DNA of 64,000 bases from Ampelocalamus luodianensis (taxonomy: Eukaryota; Streptophyta; Magnoliopsida; Poales; Poaceae): NCBI GenBank assembly GCA_036346255.1, contig CM070629.1:51892916-51956915 (forward strand). Direction: 5' to 3'. Positions within the stretch are counted from its first letter, which is position 1. Every line of letters starts with the position of its first letter. The position numbers and the translations under genes were made by a program. This document shows, one piece after another, positions 34,915 to 46,229 of the stretch. The notes under the pieces were generated by a model, which saw only the letters and a list, made by a program, of their open reading frames with translations, did no database searches and was not told the origin of the DNA.

Positions 34915-37900
34915 TGTGAGGACCCCGGTTTATTTGGCTTGTAATGCTTAACCATCCACTTGGTCCTAACATTACAAATCAAATAAACCAAGCCTCGATA
35001 TATGTATACTTCCCAGAAATGCAGTATACACACCTCGCTACAAAATGGTGCATCAATCCCATTCATTCACATAGAACCGAAGCACAACACAAGTTCAAAA
35101 GACATACATAATATAAAGAGTTATTACAAACAAGAGGCCGACCGGCCAAATGACATACAACTAATAGGTAAACAGCGGAAGCAAAAGGGCCATAAGATGG
35201 CGATAAACAAAAGTCAATCAGTGTGCCTTTACCCACAAGGCAACCAACCGGACCGCCAAGCTAATCGTTCCAGACACCGCCACAACATATCTCACAAAAG
35301 TGAGGCCCTTCGGGCTCACTTTCTTCCTCTGCAACAAAACAATTAAGTATAGCATCTGAGTACAAAAATTGTTTTTGTACTCGCAAGACTGACGTGTAAG
35401 ATAACAGAACTATAATTAACTACATGCAAGCTTTATTTAAGTGGAGGAGGCTCTGGACTTATTTTCGGCATAAAGCAAGTTTTATTTGCAATAAGGTAAT
35501 ACATTAAAAGCAAGTTTGCAATTAATTTTTATTGTTCAAATAACAGAATGACAATTATACAATAGATAGATGACAACAACGTCCTGGAAGTGACTAACCC
35601 AATAGTCACCACAACAATAGCATGAAGTACCCTTCATACCACCCATGTCAAGTTTTAAGTTTTAAAAGGTTGTAGTCTAGTTCTTGCACGACCTTACCAA
35701 GCAATGTCCATAACCTAGGACGAGGCTACTCGAATAGTTTTAACCTCGCAGGTGTACCAATGTACCCACACGATAGACCGCCTTTCCACTCACCACGGTC
35801 AAGATACTACCTTTGGTATGCAGCACGACTAAGTCTAACAAGATATTTTCCAATGGATGATGCTAATTAAGAGCGCAACCCACGGAGAAGGACACATTAG
35901 ACACCTAACAGTGCGCTAATGCTCCTCCAAACACCACACACAAAACACCCACCAACCACTCCTAATTAACACGTTCCAAAGTACTTAGCCAAGAGAGGTC
36001 CCATATCCCCCTCGTGTGGTTAGCACGCATTAAGCGCTTGGCTTAGTGACACAAGTAACTCGGTCCTTGGGGACTTAGGCACCATCCCAATCACACCCAA
36101 CAGATCACACCAACATACCATTGTGCCCAAGTCAAGATATAATTTTTGTTTTCAGGTTTTGATTTGCAAATTAGTAAAACACAAGGTTGGACATAATGGA
36201 ATAATAGTAACATTAGTGTGATCAAGATCATCGACTAAGTCGATGATCGCCCAATACTACCGACAACTAGGCATGGCTAAGCAATATTTATTCGTAGTCT
36301 ACTAAGTGATAAGAGTTCATCCAATGAACTCTAATCACAGCAAATAACCTAGGTTCAGGTAGTAGAGGAGAATTATTTACCTACAGATTATGCAACTAGA
36401 GGATTAACTAATCAATTTAACAACAAAATAGCAATGCATACATACAAGTTAAACAAAGTATTAGACTTTAAAAGTAATGCGATGAAATGGGAAATGATCA
36501 AACTGCTTGCCTAGCTGCTATTGCTCACTATGCTGCAGAGGATCACTCTCAAGGATGGCACAATCGTCGGAACCTACCGAAAGAGCGAAAAAGAACCGAT
36601 AAGAACAAAGAAAATGAAAAAGACTCTAAAACCAACTTGCTCCAAATGCTCTGAAAATTTTATAGCGGCAAGGTCATGATTTATAACAAATTTAGAAACA
36701 AGAACCAACTGATTTGGACTCTTAATGCAAAAGTTATGATCAAAACAAGTTTGCTCAGCTGGAAAAATTGCAATCTGTTACTGTTCATCATAATTAAATT
36801 GTTTGGCAAAAAATTCTAGAAAGGTGGTGCAGCTGACATTTTTATGGTAGAACAAACACCTCATAAGATGAACAACCCAATTGGATTCATCTCATTTAGA
36901 GTTAAAATTATTTAGTTATGATTTTTCAAGTTATAAAAATGAACAAAACTAAATTGCATATGAACTCTTGCTGAAAATAGTAATATGCCTAAAGTCAATT
37001 TTAACAGCAAGTTTAATATTAGAGGAAGCCAACAGAATTGGATTTACTCAAAAAGGATTTACAGAGAATTAGTTATGCATTTTACAAATTTCAATGAATT
37101 CTAGACTACATTTTAGGTTGAAACAAGTTAACATAGTTTATACTATTTTCTCACTCTGAAAAGAGTTCAAAATCATACTCAATTTAAAGTTCATTCTACT
37201 ACAAAGCTAACACAACTTGAATTTCTCAAAAAGGAGTTGAAATGAAATAGTTATGCACACTTGAAAACTAGAACATTTAAATACTTCAAAAAGGAGGAGC
37301 TCTCGGGTGATCTGATTGAACTGACGAAAAAGGAGGAGGTCAAAACCGTGGATGCGAGATCCAACAGCTCCAGAGCACCGGCGCACAGCGCACCGACGCG
37401 GCGCGCACAAGGGAGGTCCTAACCGTTGATATCGAATCCAACGGCCCCGACCACTGGAGGCACAGCACGCGCGAAGGAGCTCCTCGCGCACTAGGGAGGT
37501 CGTGGCCGTCAGATCAGGATCTGGCGGTCCCGAGCTCCACGAGGAGGTCCTAAGCGATAAGCTTCACAGTGAGAGGTCTTGACGGCTAGGATCTCACCGA
37601 GGAGGTCCTAACGGTCAAGATCTATGCGGAAGGAGGTCTGGACGGCTAGGATATCACCGAGGAGATCCTAACGGTCAAGATCTCTACAGGGAGGTCTTGC
37701 AAGGCAGGTGTTTAACAGAGAGAGATCTGGGCGGTTAGGATCTCACCGAGGAGGTCCTAACGGTCCAGATCTGTGCGGAGGGAGGTCTTGCGGTCTTTTT
37801 CACAAAGGACCAGAGGTCTTTTGCAAAGAGGACCCCAAGGAGGTCTTTTTGCAAAGAGGACCCCAAGGAGGAGGGTGATCCTATCGGCTGGGATCTAGCC

Positions 37901-39931
37901 TACGGAGGTCTTCAACTGCTAGGATTTCAGATAGCGGGAGGTCCTGGCATTAAGACTACTGCGGGGGAGGTCTAACGGCTAACATTAACTTGAAGAGCTC
38001 ATGAACGGCTAAGATCACCACGGGGAGGTCCAAGGACTTAAGTTTTCGCAGACAAGATCCTATGGTTAGGATCTAACACGCGGGTGGTCTTGGACAGTCA
38101 CGATGAACCCGAGGAGGTCCTGAGACTTAATGACACCCACGGCTTGCCAACAAGAACAACATTAAACTCTAATGATTGGGCCCTAGGACAACTTAAATGC
38201 TAATCATAAGGCTACAACACTTGTGCGAGTACGGCACGACAAAAACATGAGTTCGGTTTTTAGCTCACCGCGGCGATGGGGCCTCATGGCGAGAACCAAA
38301 GGCTCTACTGGGTTCCAAATAGTGAGAAGAACCTAAAGGTACCGAAAGCTAGGGCTAGAGCGCATCCTAGCGGCGGCTAGCCGGAGATGACCGAAAGGGA
38401 CAAAAATACGGCAAAACGAAAAGCTACCAAGGTTCAAAACGACCGGGTTTCCAACACTAAAGTACTAACCTGGGAATGAAGGAGGTCCAAGGATGGTCGC
38501 AAGAACTCCGTGTGCATGGTGCTCACGGAGATGAGGAAGACGACACTCCCGCCACTAAAAGCAATCCACCAAATCACAACCTCGTGAAGGTTAAACAAAA
38601 CAAGTTAGGGAGGCTTGAGGTGACCAAGAGAACAAAAGGACACCAATATTGCAATATTGAACCACTGGAGCTCGGAGGTCGCTCGGGAGCTCCAAGGTCC
38701 AAAGAATGGTGGCAGAGGCTTTCAGGTGTTTTGAGCACAAGAATAGAGAAAGAAACTAGAGGTGCAAGAATGGATCCAAAGAAGCTTAAGGGAGAAGCTC
38801 AGCTCAATATATAGCCGGAGAGGAAGAACAAGGGCAGTGTCCACGGTTTCAACAAGCTAGGACACTCGAAATGATGAGAGTAGGTGTCAGAGAGACTTTT
38901 GAGCAAAAGGGGCTGCCACACAATTAATGTTGGCAGCACATAGCCGTTTGTCAGCCCAAGAGTTGACAAGGCACTGCTCCCTACTGCCATGCGCACAAAA
39001 TTTGATAAGGACCGGCCCCACCAGTCAGCGAGAGAACCAGGGAGGACCTATCAAAGAAATCAACGGCTAAAATCAGTACAGAGCTCCAACTAGGGAGGTC
39101 TGAACGGTTGGATGAGAATCTAAGGGCTCATATTTTAAATAATGATTAGAGGTCCTAACACTTAGGGGAGGTCTGAGCCCCAGATCCAAAGATGAACGGC
39201 CCACGATCACCCAAGTGCTAGGGGTGGTCGGGGAGGTCAGAGGAGGACGCCCCAGGGTGGTCTTTGCAAAAGATGCAAAGAAGGTCCTAGGGGAGGTCCT
39301 CGAGGGTTGTCTTTGCAAATAGAACATGAGGAGGTCGAGTGGGTTGGATTGAGATCCAAGGGCTGCGGGGCTGGCGAGGTTGCACGGGCGCGGGCTGGTG
39401 CTTTTAATTGGTTTGACCGAGCCAGTTAACACGAGCCGGACTGCAAGCGCACTGAGGAACAGTGAATCCGTTTGAGTTTGAAATTAAAAGTCGAGACTTG
39501 GGATTTATTTAAGGTAGCAAACTAACTCCAAATTTTATGAAATTTTGACAGAGCTTGCTAACCTTGAGATGGACCTTGTATAAAATTTCAGAGGTTTTGT
39601 GCTGTACATTTTCCTCCAAAATTATACAATGTCTGAGCTAGGGTTTGATCGCATGTCAAACAAGTTTGACTGACCCTTAAAAATATTCTAACAATTTCTA
39701 AAAATTGTGCAATTTTTCAGAGGGGTCACATATCAACCCTAGCACTTAGGAAAAATAGTTCCAGAGCATGATCACAAGATTTGACAATAGGATTTTTGGA
39801 AAGGCTTGTATTTCCATAATTCTTATTACAAGAATTTCCCAACATACTGGAATTACAAGATGTAAGAAAAAGTTTTAATTTCTATTCATTTTCTTACATT
39901 TGGAACACAAGTTGAAAATGGGGATATTACA
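34915..39931 (-). repeat. LTR 'K' (5.0 kb) nested in J
   Basis: On the minus strand it begins TGTAATATCCCC (39931) and ends GGGGTCCTCACA (34915), with a perfect TSD ccggg (34910-34914 and 39932-39936). At 5017 bp it is unusually long for an LTR. Part of the excess is a degenerate minisatellite (37290-38140) and a second gaggtc-rich zone (39080-39360). A TATA-like box (minus, about 38808-38817) is present. No coding region is recognised. Confidence 0.85.
37536..37875. repeat. Degenerate minisatellite inside LTR 'K'
   Basis: Units of about 60 bp built on gaggtcctaacggtcaagat and gacggctaggatctcaccga repeat imperfectly from about 37570 to 37780. A 28-bp duplication (ggtctttttgcaaagaggac type) follows at about 37810-37870. 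Looser copies continue to about 38140. Confidence 0.75.
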
Positions 39932-41611
39932 CCGGGTGTGCCGCCGGCGGCGCGGACTCAAGACCAAAATGGGTTCTCCTAGGACTTGCGCACCCACTGG
40001 TAGCTGGGACTTTGTCGGAGGTCGACCGAAGCGGCGGCGCGGCCGTGATTGGTGGCGGTGGCGCTCAGCCAAAAATGGAAAACACAAAACCGACAACACT
40101 CTAAACAACTAGCGCGCGCACGAGTGACCCTAAGGACCTAGGAACTCACCCCGATGACTCGGAGAGGAGGAGTTTGCCGGAGATGCGCTGTCGGCGATGA
40201 ACCGTGGCGGCGACCAAGGTGCTTCCGAGGAGGGAGTAGCCTGAGCAAAAATAGGAGAAAAGAGGGGTAGAGATAGCTTGAGTGAGTGCATGAGATGGTG
40301 CTCGCGCGGGCAATTGCTCAAGGAACCACCTCACCGGAGATGGGGACGAGAGTTAAATATTTCAGCCGAAGAAGAGGGAAACCGAAATTCGACGGCCCCT
40401 GCGAATGAATCTCAAAATTAGTTGAGGGGAAACAAGAGTGGTGAGCTGGAACACAAGATGACGCGCAAAGGAAGAGACGAGCTTCACTGGTTGCCGGAAA
40501 TGGTGAGGATGGCATCGTGACTAGAGTTGGGAGCTCGGGCACTTTTGTGGTTTTCGCAGAAGAGAAAAGCTGGGAGGAGAAAAGAGATTTGGTTAAGTAA
40601 AGGAGGGAATGGAGAGGCCACTGGCGACCCTTATAAAGGAAATGGGAGGTGGAGATCGCAAGGAGGAACCGTGGCAATTCTTGGCGGCGTGGCACTCGGT
40701 GCGTGACGCAGGGGAGCACAAGAGCTGAGCGATGCTAGGGCATGGGCGAGCTGGTGGTTGAAGGAGTTGACCGGGGAGTTAAGGCACGCGGTTGATGCGC
40801 ACGATGGCGAGCAAAACCGGGGGCGCCTAGGGTGGTCTGTGCACGGTGTGCCCAGCGGTGCCGCCATGGCGTGGGCGAGGTGGCAAGTGGGCGTGAGCCA
40901 CGCGGAGAAGATGGTCTGTCCGGTGGGACCGCCAGGTAAGTGAGGTAAGAAAAGGGGCGGGTCGGTGCCTGGTCCGGGTCAGACTCGGGTCCGAGTGAGC
41001 TGGTGCGGTCAAGCCAGGTTGAAACGGATGGCGCGATCGGCTTTAGACGAAATCGGACGGCCCGAAAGAGCTAAGGCTTTGAGTTAGGGTTTTTGAATAG
41101 GATTTAGTTTTGACCGAAACACAACAAGTTTGACCTGGTGTTTTAAAATATAAATAAAATTCTAAAAATCCTGAAAATTTTTGTGTGTACTCTGAGAATC
41201 AAATAGGACTTAGGAAAAATAGTTTCAAACACTTTATATACTAAAATTTGTTAGAATTAAATTATTTTCAAATCTGTGTTAGTGATTTGATTTGAATTTT
41301 GGTGAAGTCAAAATGACTTCTAAAAATTTGGTAAAAATAATTATAATTCAAGCTAAATAATCTAGTATTTTAATAAATTATTTTTAGAAACTTTTATTCA
41401 TACATTTTTCTGGAATTCAATTAAAAATTGAATTTAAGTTTAAAAGTTTGAAATTTCAACACAACCTTTAATACAAACATCAAAAGTTTAAAATTGTGCA
41501 CAAGTTTTAGGAAACCAAGAGCATGATTATGAGATACAACAAAAGTTTTTTAAACTTTCATACTTTTATACATTTGAAATATAAACCCTAGTTTGGGGTT
41601 GTTACACCTAC

Positions 41612-43430
41612 CAATATTCGCGGCCCAGATTAGTTGCTCCCAGGTGGGATGGCCAGTGAAATGGCCAACAACGGCGTAACCATACATCTCTCCACTCCAT
41701 GTTTGCATCACCATCTCCTTGGTGAAATAGTGAGAGAGGTACTGCCCGGGATAATGAGCCACCGTCGAACAGGCGACCATGACATGGGAGCAGGACCTAT
41801 GCAGAAGAAGGGGCTTGTTACAAGTGCATACACAACTATTGCGGCGTAGGGTGCACTCATGGGTGATCCTCTCGAGGTTAGTCCCGCGACGTCCTTTATC
41901 CCTGCACATTATCTCGAAGCGAAGCTCCCTCGTGCCCATCTTGAATGCCCGGTGCATCTCACCCTTCTTGCTCTTCTCCTCCATGTATGCGGTGAACATG
42001 ACGGAGTAGACTACTCTGTCATTTGTCATGGCGAGCGACACATTGCTGCATCTGTTAACAAAGTAGTTTGTGGTACCGCGGAGAATTGCCTCCACAATAC
42101 CAACCAAAGGGAGGCACCTGGCACCATGCATGACCCAGTTGTAGACCTCAGCTAGGTTGGTTGTCATGATACCATATCGAACACCACCCTTGTCATGTAA
42201 CAGCGACCACTTCTCCTTAGACTCGTGCTCAATCCAGTCTGAGAAGCATTTCACCTATGCCCCTGTCTTCCTCATGACACTAGGACCGTCTGTGGGTAGC
42301 TGTGGCAATGCTTGGGGGGCCTGGTCAGCGCTTGGGGGTGGCCCTTCTCGCTGCCTTCCTTCTGTGGGTTTGGGTCCAGTCATCCAGAATCTTCTAGAGT
42401 GTTTCAAACTTCCGCTGCTGGTTCTGGTTGCACAACCGCTTGAATAGGTTCATCAAGTCCTTGTTGCAGAACTACTTATAGAAGTTTGCACCCAAGTGCC
42501 TCATGCACCACCTGCTCTGTAGATCCGGCCATGGAAGTAGTACATTCTCTCCTCGTTGTAGCTGAGTTATTGCATGCAACAGGCCTGCGTGCCGATCATG
42601 TATGAGGCATATGTTGGGACAATCCTGCACAACAGAAATCCTCACATTCTTCAGGAACCACAGCCAGCTATCTGTGTTCTCGCTTTCAACGAAAGCAAAT
42701 GCCACGGGAAGAACTTGATTGTTTCCGTCCATCGCTATTGCAGTCAGTATCTGACCCTTGTACCTCCCAGTTAGGAATGTGCCATCGATGCACAAGATTG
42801 GACGACAGTGCCGGAATGCATTGATGCATGGACCAAATGTGAAGAATGCTCGCTGTAGTACCCTCTTATTAGGCCACTTCGGATGCGTGGCGTCTTGAAT
42901 GTCGACATGAGTGCTGGGATTCCTGTCTTGTATGACTTGGAGTTGCCCAGGGAGGTTGTAGTAGGAATCCTCGAACGTGCTGAACCTTGATTCCAATGCC
43001 TTCTGTTTTGCCCTCCAAGCCTTGGTATAGCTGATAGTGTACTGGAACCTTGCCTCAATGGCCCAAATGATGGATCATGGCTCAAAATCTAGGTTATCCA
43101 CGATCTCACCGTACATGAGATCGGCGATGAATCGATGACGAGTTCCGATGGGGCTGATGCGACTTCAAATGACGACGCATGTGAGGACCACTATAGAGCA
43201 CTTCCAGTAGGTGTCCCACTTGGGCTGAAATGCGTGCACGTGCCAAGAATATCCCTCTATGCCGCACTTCACGTCGTAGCATCTTGGGGTAGACTTACGA
43301 CGGTAATGTGCGTCGCACCGACAATGCCCAGAATTTGACAGCATCCTGCACGCCTCCTTGCATTTGTATATAGCTCCTAGTCTGACCTCGCTCTGGTCAT
43401 ACTCCCACGGTACACGGGAGGCTTCGTTGA
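41612..43430 (-). pseudogene. MULE transposase, main part
   Basis: The minus-strand relic contains, in order, an N-terminal DNA-binding zinc-ribbon-like region (about 43430-43190; CYDVKCGIEGYSWHVHAF) and the MULE transposase core. The core has ILCIDGTFL (first Asp), HDRHAGLL (second Asp) and NLAEVYNWVMHG (Glu region). A SWIM finger follows (CVCTCNKPLLLHRSCSHVMVAC, about 41750-41815). Frameshifts occur near 43080 and between 42470 and 42255, and there is an in-frame TAG at 42472. The enzyme cuts and inserts MULE ends. The C-terminus is cut by LTR J. Confidence 0.88.
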
Positions 43431-43624
43431 CAACAAGGCATTGACAACAAGGTTCTCAAACTGGTATGTGTTCCACTCGGATGGAACCGCCTACTGGTCC
43501 ACATCATCATCGTCATCGGAACCTTCATCTTCGGACAATGCTATGTAGTCTTGGTCTTCGAGATCCATCCTTTGCACTAGGTCTTCCAGCTCCCCCCCCC
43601 CTCGTCAGCAAGCCCACTAGCTTG

Positions 43625-44248
43625 TCTCACTGAAGTAGATCCACTTCAGTGTCGGCCCATGTGAACTCCACGTACCCACTGCCCGGCGGCAGCACATCGT
43701 GGAACCTGGTTAGGAGGTCCGTGCGCCACGTGGCCGGGATGTCGTGCGCCGCCATCGGAGCACCTATGCAGGGCAACCCAGTCAGGTAGCTCACGTCCTG
43801 CAGTGTCGGTGTCATCTCTCCGCACGGGAGGTGGAACGTGTAGGTCTTTGGCCTCCAGCGGTCAACCAGCACCGTAAGTAGGGCCCGGTCGTGTGAAAAC
43901 GCCTAGACGTACGACCAGAACCGTGGTCCTGGTCGTATCCCACATCGCCCCCACCATCCTCGCTAGTGGAAGGAGGCCTGCCGCTCTCAACCTGTGTCGA
44001 AACGATTAAGAACAAACGTGAGTCCACGCAAAATAATCAGACCGCGATTGAGTGCATGAAGTTTAGAACTACACGTACCTCGGAAGCCAGTCTCGGTGCA
44101 GCCTCCATGCCCTGATGGACGTGTGTAGCCGAAACGCACCAAGTTCTATCGGCGCCTCGCCCTCCGGGGGGACCACGGTACTGAGGCGGCTCCGATAACG
44201 CGCGTTAATCACCGGGTCAAGCAACTCGTAGTGGCTCGCGTCTGCCAT
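43625..44248 (-). pseudogene. Plant mobile domain (PMD) gene fragment in the MULE
   Basis: The start ATG is at 44248 (MADASHYELLDPVINARYRS), and the first exon runs to a gt donor at about 44078 with an acceptor at about 43992 (87-bp intron). The second part has the PMD signature TYTFHLPCGEMTPTLQDVSYLTGLP (given here only as positions about 43775-43835) with DRWRPK just before it. The C-terminal half of the domain is missing, and the sequence passes to an acidic linker and then the transposase. PMD proteins in Arabidopsis (MAIN, MAIL1) act in transposon silencing and gene expression, and the family is also carried by transposons. Frame breaks are present. Confidence 0.82.
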
Positions 44249-45011
44249 ACCTGAAAATACAGCAATAAACAAAGTTCATATTTTTTCATGCATCTTTACA
44301 TAGCCTATGTGGCAACTACGAATTTTCTTTACAAATTTAATACATGTCATGCTATTTTCTAGTTTAAATGGTATTTTCGGCACTAACAAGATATTTACTG
44401 CAAGACTAACACAATAATAACAGCGACTAACAAAATAACAACCGCGCACAAATGGAAAGATAAATAATTACTCCACTTAGCTACTCTATACATTTTTTTA
44501 CAGATTCATAGCTGGCGTCTTCCTATTTCTGCAGAAATACCATAAATCGTTTGAGTGCTGCAACATTCCTAACATATGCACGACGAACTACATAATTTCA
44601 TTATTTCTGCAAATATTCTTATTGCTCTTTCGACCTACTCAGCTACTCCGAATTTTCTTTACAATTTTAAAATGTGTCATACAATTCTTCTAGTTTAAAA
44701 GAGAATTCATGCATTAATAATATAATTACCGGCTACACAACTCAAAATATGTACTACACAATTTGACTACACTTATCTAAACTACTCAATTCTATATCGC
44801 TATTTTTGTTTGCTAACCTACAAGGTTTTGACATAACGTACATAGTTTCAGAAAAATGTACCTGCAAGATGATCGATCGAAACTGATGCTCTGTCAATCT
44901 CTCTCCTCCGCGACGAACCGGCAGAGTTTCGCTACTTTTTTTCTCTCCCTCTCGAACTCTCTCTTGTTTTTTTTTTCTGGAATTAAAATAAATTCTGAAC
45001 TGATTTTTAGC

Positions 45012-45021
45012 GGTTTTTATA
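45012..45021 (-). promoter_or_regulatory. TATA box for the MULE transcript
   Basis: The minus strand reads tataaaaacc just inside the right TIR, about 770 bp upstream of the PMD ATG. MULE promoters commonly lie in or next to the TIR. Confidence 0.5.
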
Positions 45022-45149
45022 GTCGGGTCCCTGTCGCCAGTTCATTGGCGGCAGAACTCGCCTAACAACTTCTGTCGCAGGTTTCAATGATGATAGGTAG
45101 TTGGACCGGCGACAGGGGGGCGATAGGGTTCCTGTCGCCAGTTTAACTT

Positions 45150-45238
45150 GCGATAAGGACATATTTTTGTAATTTTTGATGACGACTATTTATTTTTGTA
45201 AATATCTTTTAAAATTATATTATTTTTTTAAAAAATTC
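45150..45238 (-). repeat. Right terminal inverted repeat of the MULE
   Basis: It is the reverse complement partner of 31713-31802, ending aaaaaattc before the TSD gtggctgag (45239-45247). Several substitutions relative to the left TIR show age. Confidence 0.88.
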
Positions 45239-45247
45239 GTGGCTGAG

Positions 45248-46229
45248 GCTGTGCGTCCGTCGGTCCCCAAAGCTGAAGCGAACGCGAGCGAATCAATGGG
45301 CGGCACCGAGAATCCATCCCAGTTGTGCCCAATCCCGCCGCGACACGTCCTCCTCAAGCGATCGTGGCCGCCACGTCCTTCTCCTTCTTCCATTCCGCGC
45401 ACCAACCCCCGCACACACCCTTCCTCACTGAATCTTCGGACCCACGGGTCATCGGCCCACCGTATCAGTGACCGCAAAGACCGTTGTCACCCGGTAGCTC
45501 CTCCCACTTAAAGCTAGCCAGAAGTACCGCGCCTCACTCTCACTGACAGGTGGCTCGAGCTACCACCGGGCCCATCGCACAGTGAGGTAAAGCCCCAGGC
45601 AGGCTCTCGGATCCAAGCGCGCGCCCACCCGTATTTCTCTCGCCTTTCCTCCTACGCTTCCGCTTCTTTATTTGCGTGTAGTAAATCTTGTCTACGCTTT
45701 CCTTTCCATTGCTTTGCTTTCGGTTCGTGTAGGAAGGTTTTGCTTTGTGTTTGTTTGCGTATATTTGTTTTTTTTTCAAAAGGAGAGAGGGAGGAAAGGA
45801 ATCCCCGGATTAGGAAAGATTCTCCCCTCCGACCTCCTGATTCCTGCCCCGTCCCGATCGATCCGGCTCCGTCGAGCTCCGATTGGGGTGATTCGAGTGG
45901 TTTCTTGCCCAATTTGGTCTCCGTTTGGTTCTATCCGGGGTTGCTGGTTGGAGCTTCGAGTGGGGGGAGGGAGCTGGAGCCATATCTCGCGGATTCCCTA
46001 CACTGTTCGATCTGATTTGGTTTGTCCCGTCCGGGCTGCACCGGATCCCCGGTTCTTGGCGGGGTGACGCGAGTGTTTGGCGAGTTTTGCTGCTGGTTTC
46101 GTCGCCATTTCGATCCGTTCGTCCGGATCTTTGGATGGTTTCGATCGATCCAGGACCAAAACCACCAAGATTTCATCCCAAGGTTCGGGCTCTTTGCGAA
46201 GGGTTCGCGGTTCCTGCGGCGGTGGATCC
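45248..46229 (+). promoter_or_regulatory. Promoter and 5' UTR of the RCC1-repeat gene
   Basis: This is 982 bp between the MULE TSD and the start codon. It is C-rich with pyrimidine tracts (45640-45720 and 45830-45870) typical of grass 5' UTRs. No convincing TATA box was found, and tttattt near 45667 is a weak candidate. Overlapping open frames (45672-46067, 45998-46558) are composition effects in GC-rich DNA. Confidence 0.6.

Larger units (their letters stand above)
32446..41606 (-). repeat. Solo LTR 'J' (4.1 kb), split by LTR 'K'
   Basis: On the minus strand it begins TGTAACAACCCC (41606) and ends GGGGTCTCACA (32446). It is flanked by a perfect 5-bp TSD, cctac. Without K it is about 4.14 kb. 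Both flanks are MULE transposase coding sequence. A TATA-type box (tataagg, minus) lies near 40630-40640. Related to K over both ends. No retroelement protein is present, so it is a solo LTR or an element reduced to one LTR. Confidence 0.87.
31713..45238 (-). mobile_element. Mutator-like element carrying PMD and transposase
   Basis: The element has terminal inverted repeats of about 90 bp (31713-31802 and 45150-45238) and a 9-bp TSD, gtggttgag (31704-31712) and gtggctgag (45239-45247), with one mismatch. The 9-bp TSD and long TIRs are diagnostic for MULEs. Removing the nested LTRs J and K leaves about 4.4 kb. Contents on the minus strand are a TATA box in the right subterminal region, a PMD gene fragment, a MULE transposase, and the transposase C-terminus left of the LTR insertion. 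Confidence 0.9.

Noticed and set aside
37290..38140. A CRISPR-like repeat array
   Set aside because: Units are degenerate, with no constant repeat and unique spacers, and the array lies inside a plant LTR.
32446..41606. J and K read as the two LTRs of one element
   Set aside because: K has its own perfect TSD (ccggg) inside J, and J has cctac on both sides, so K is nested in J.
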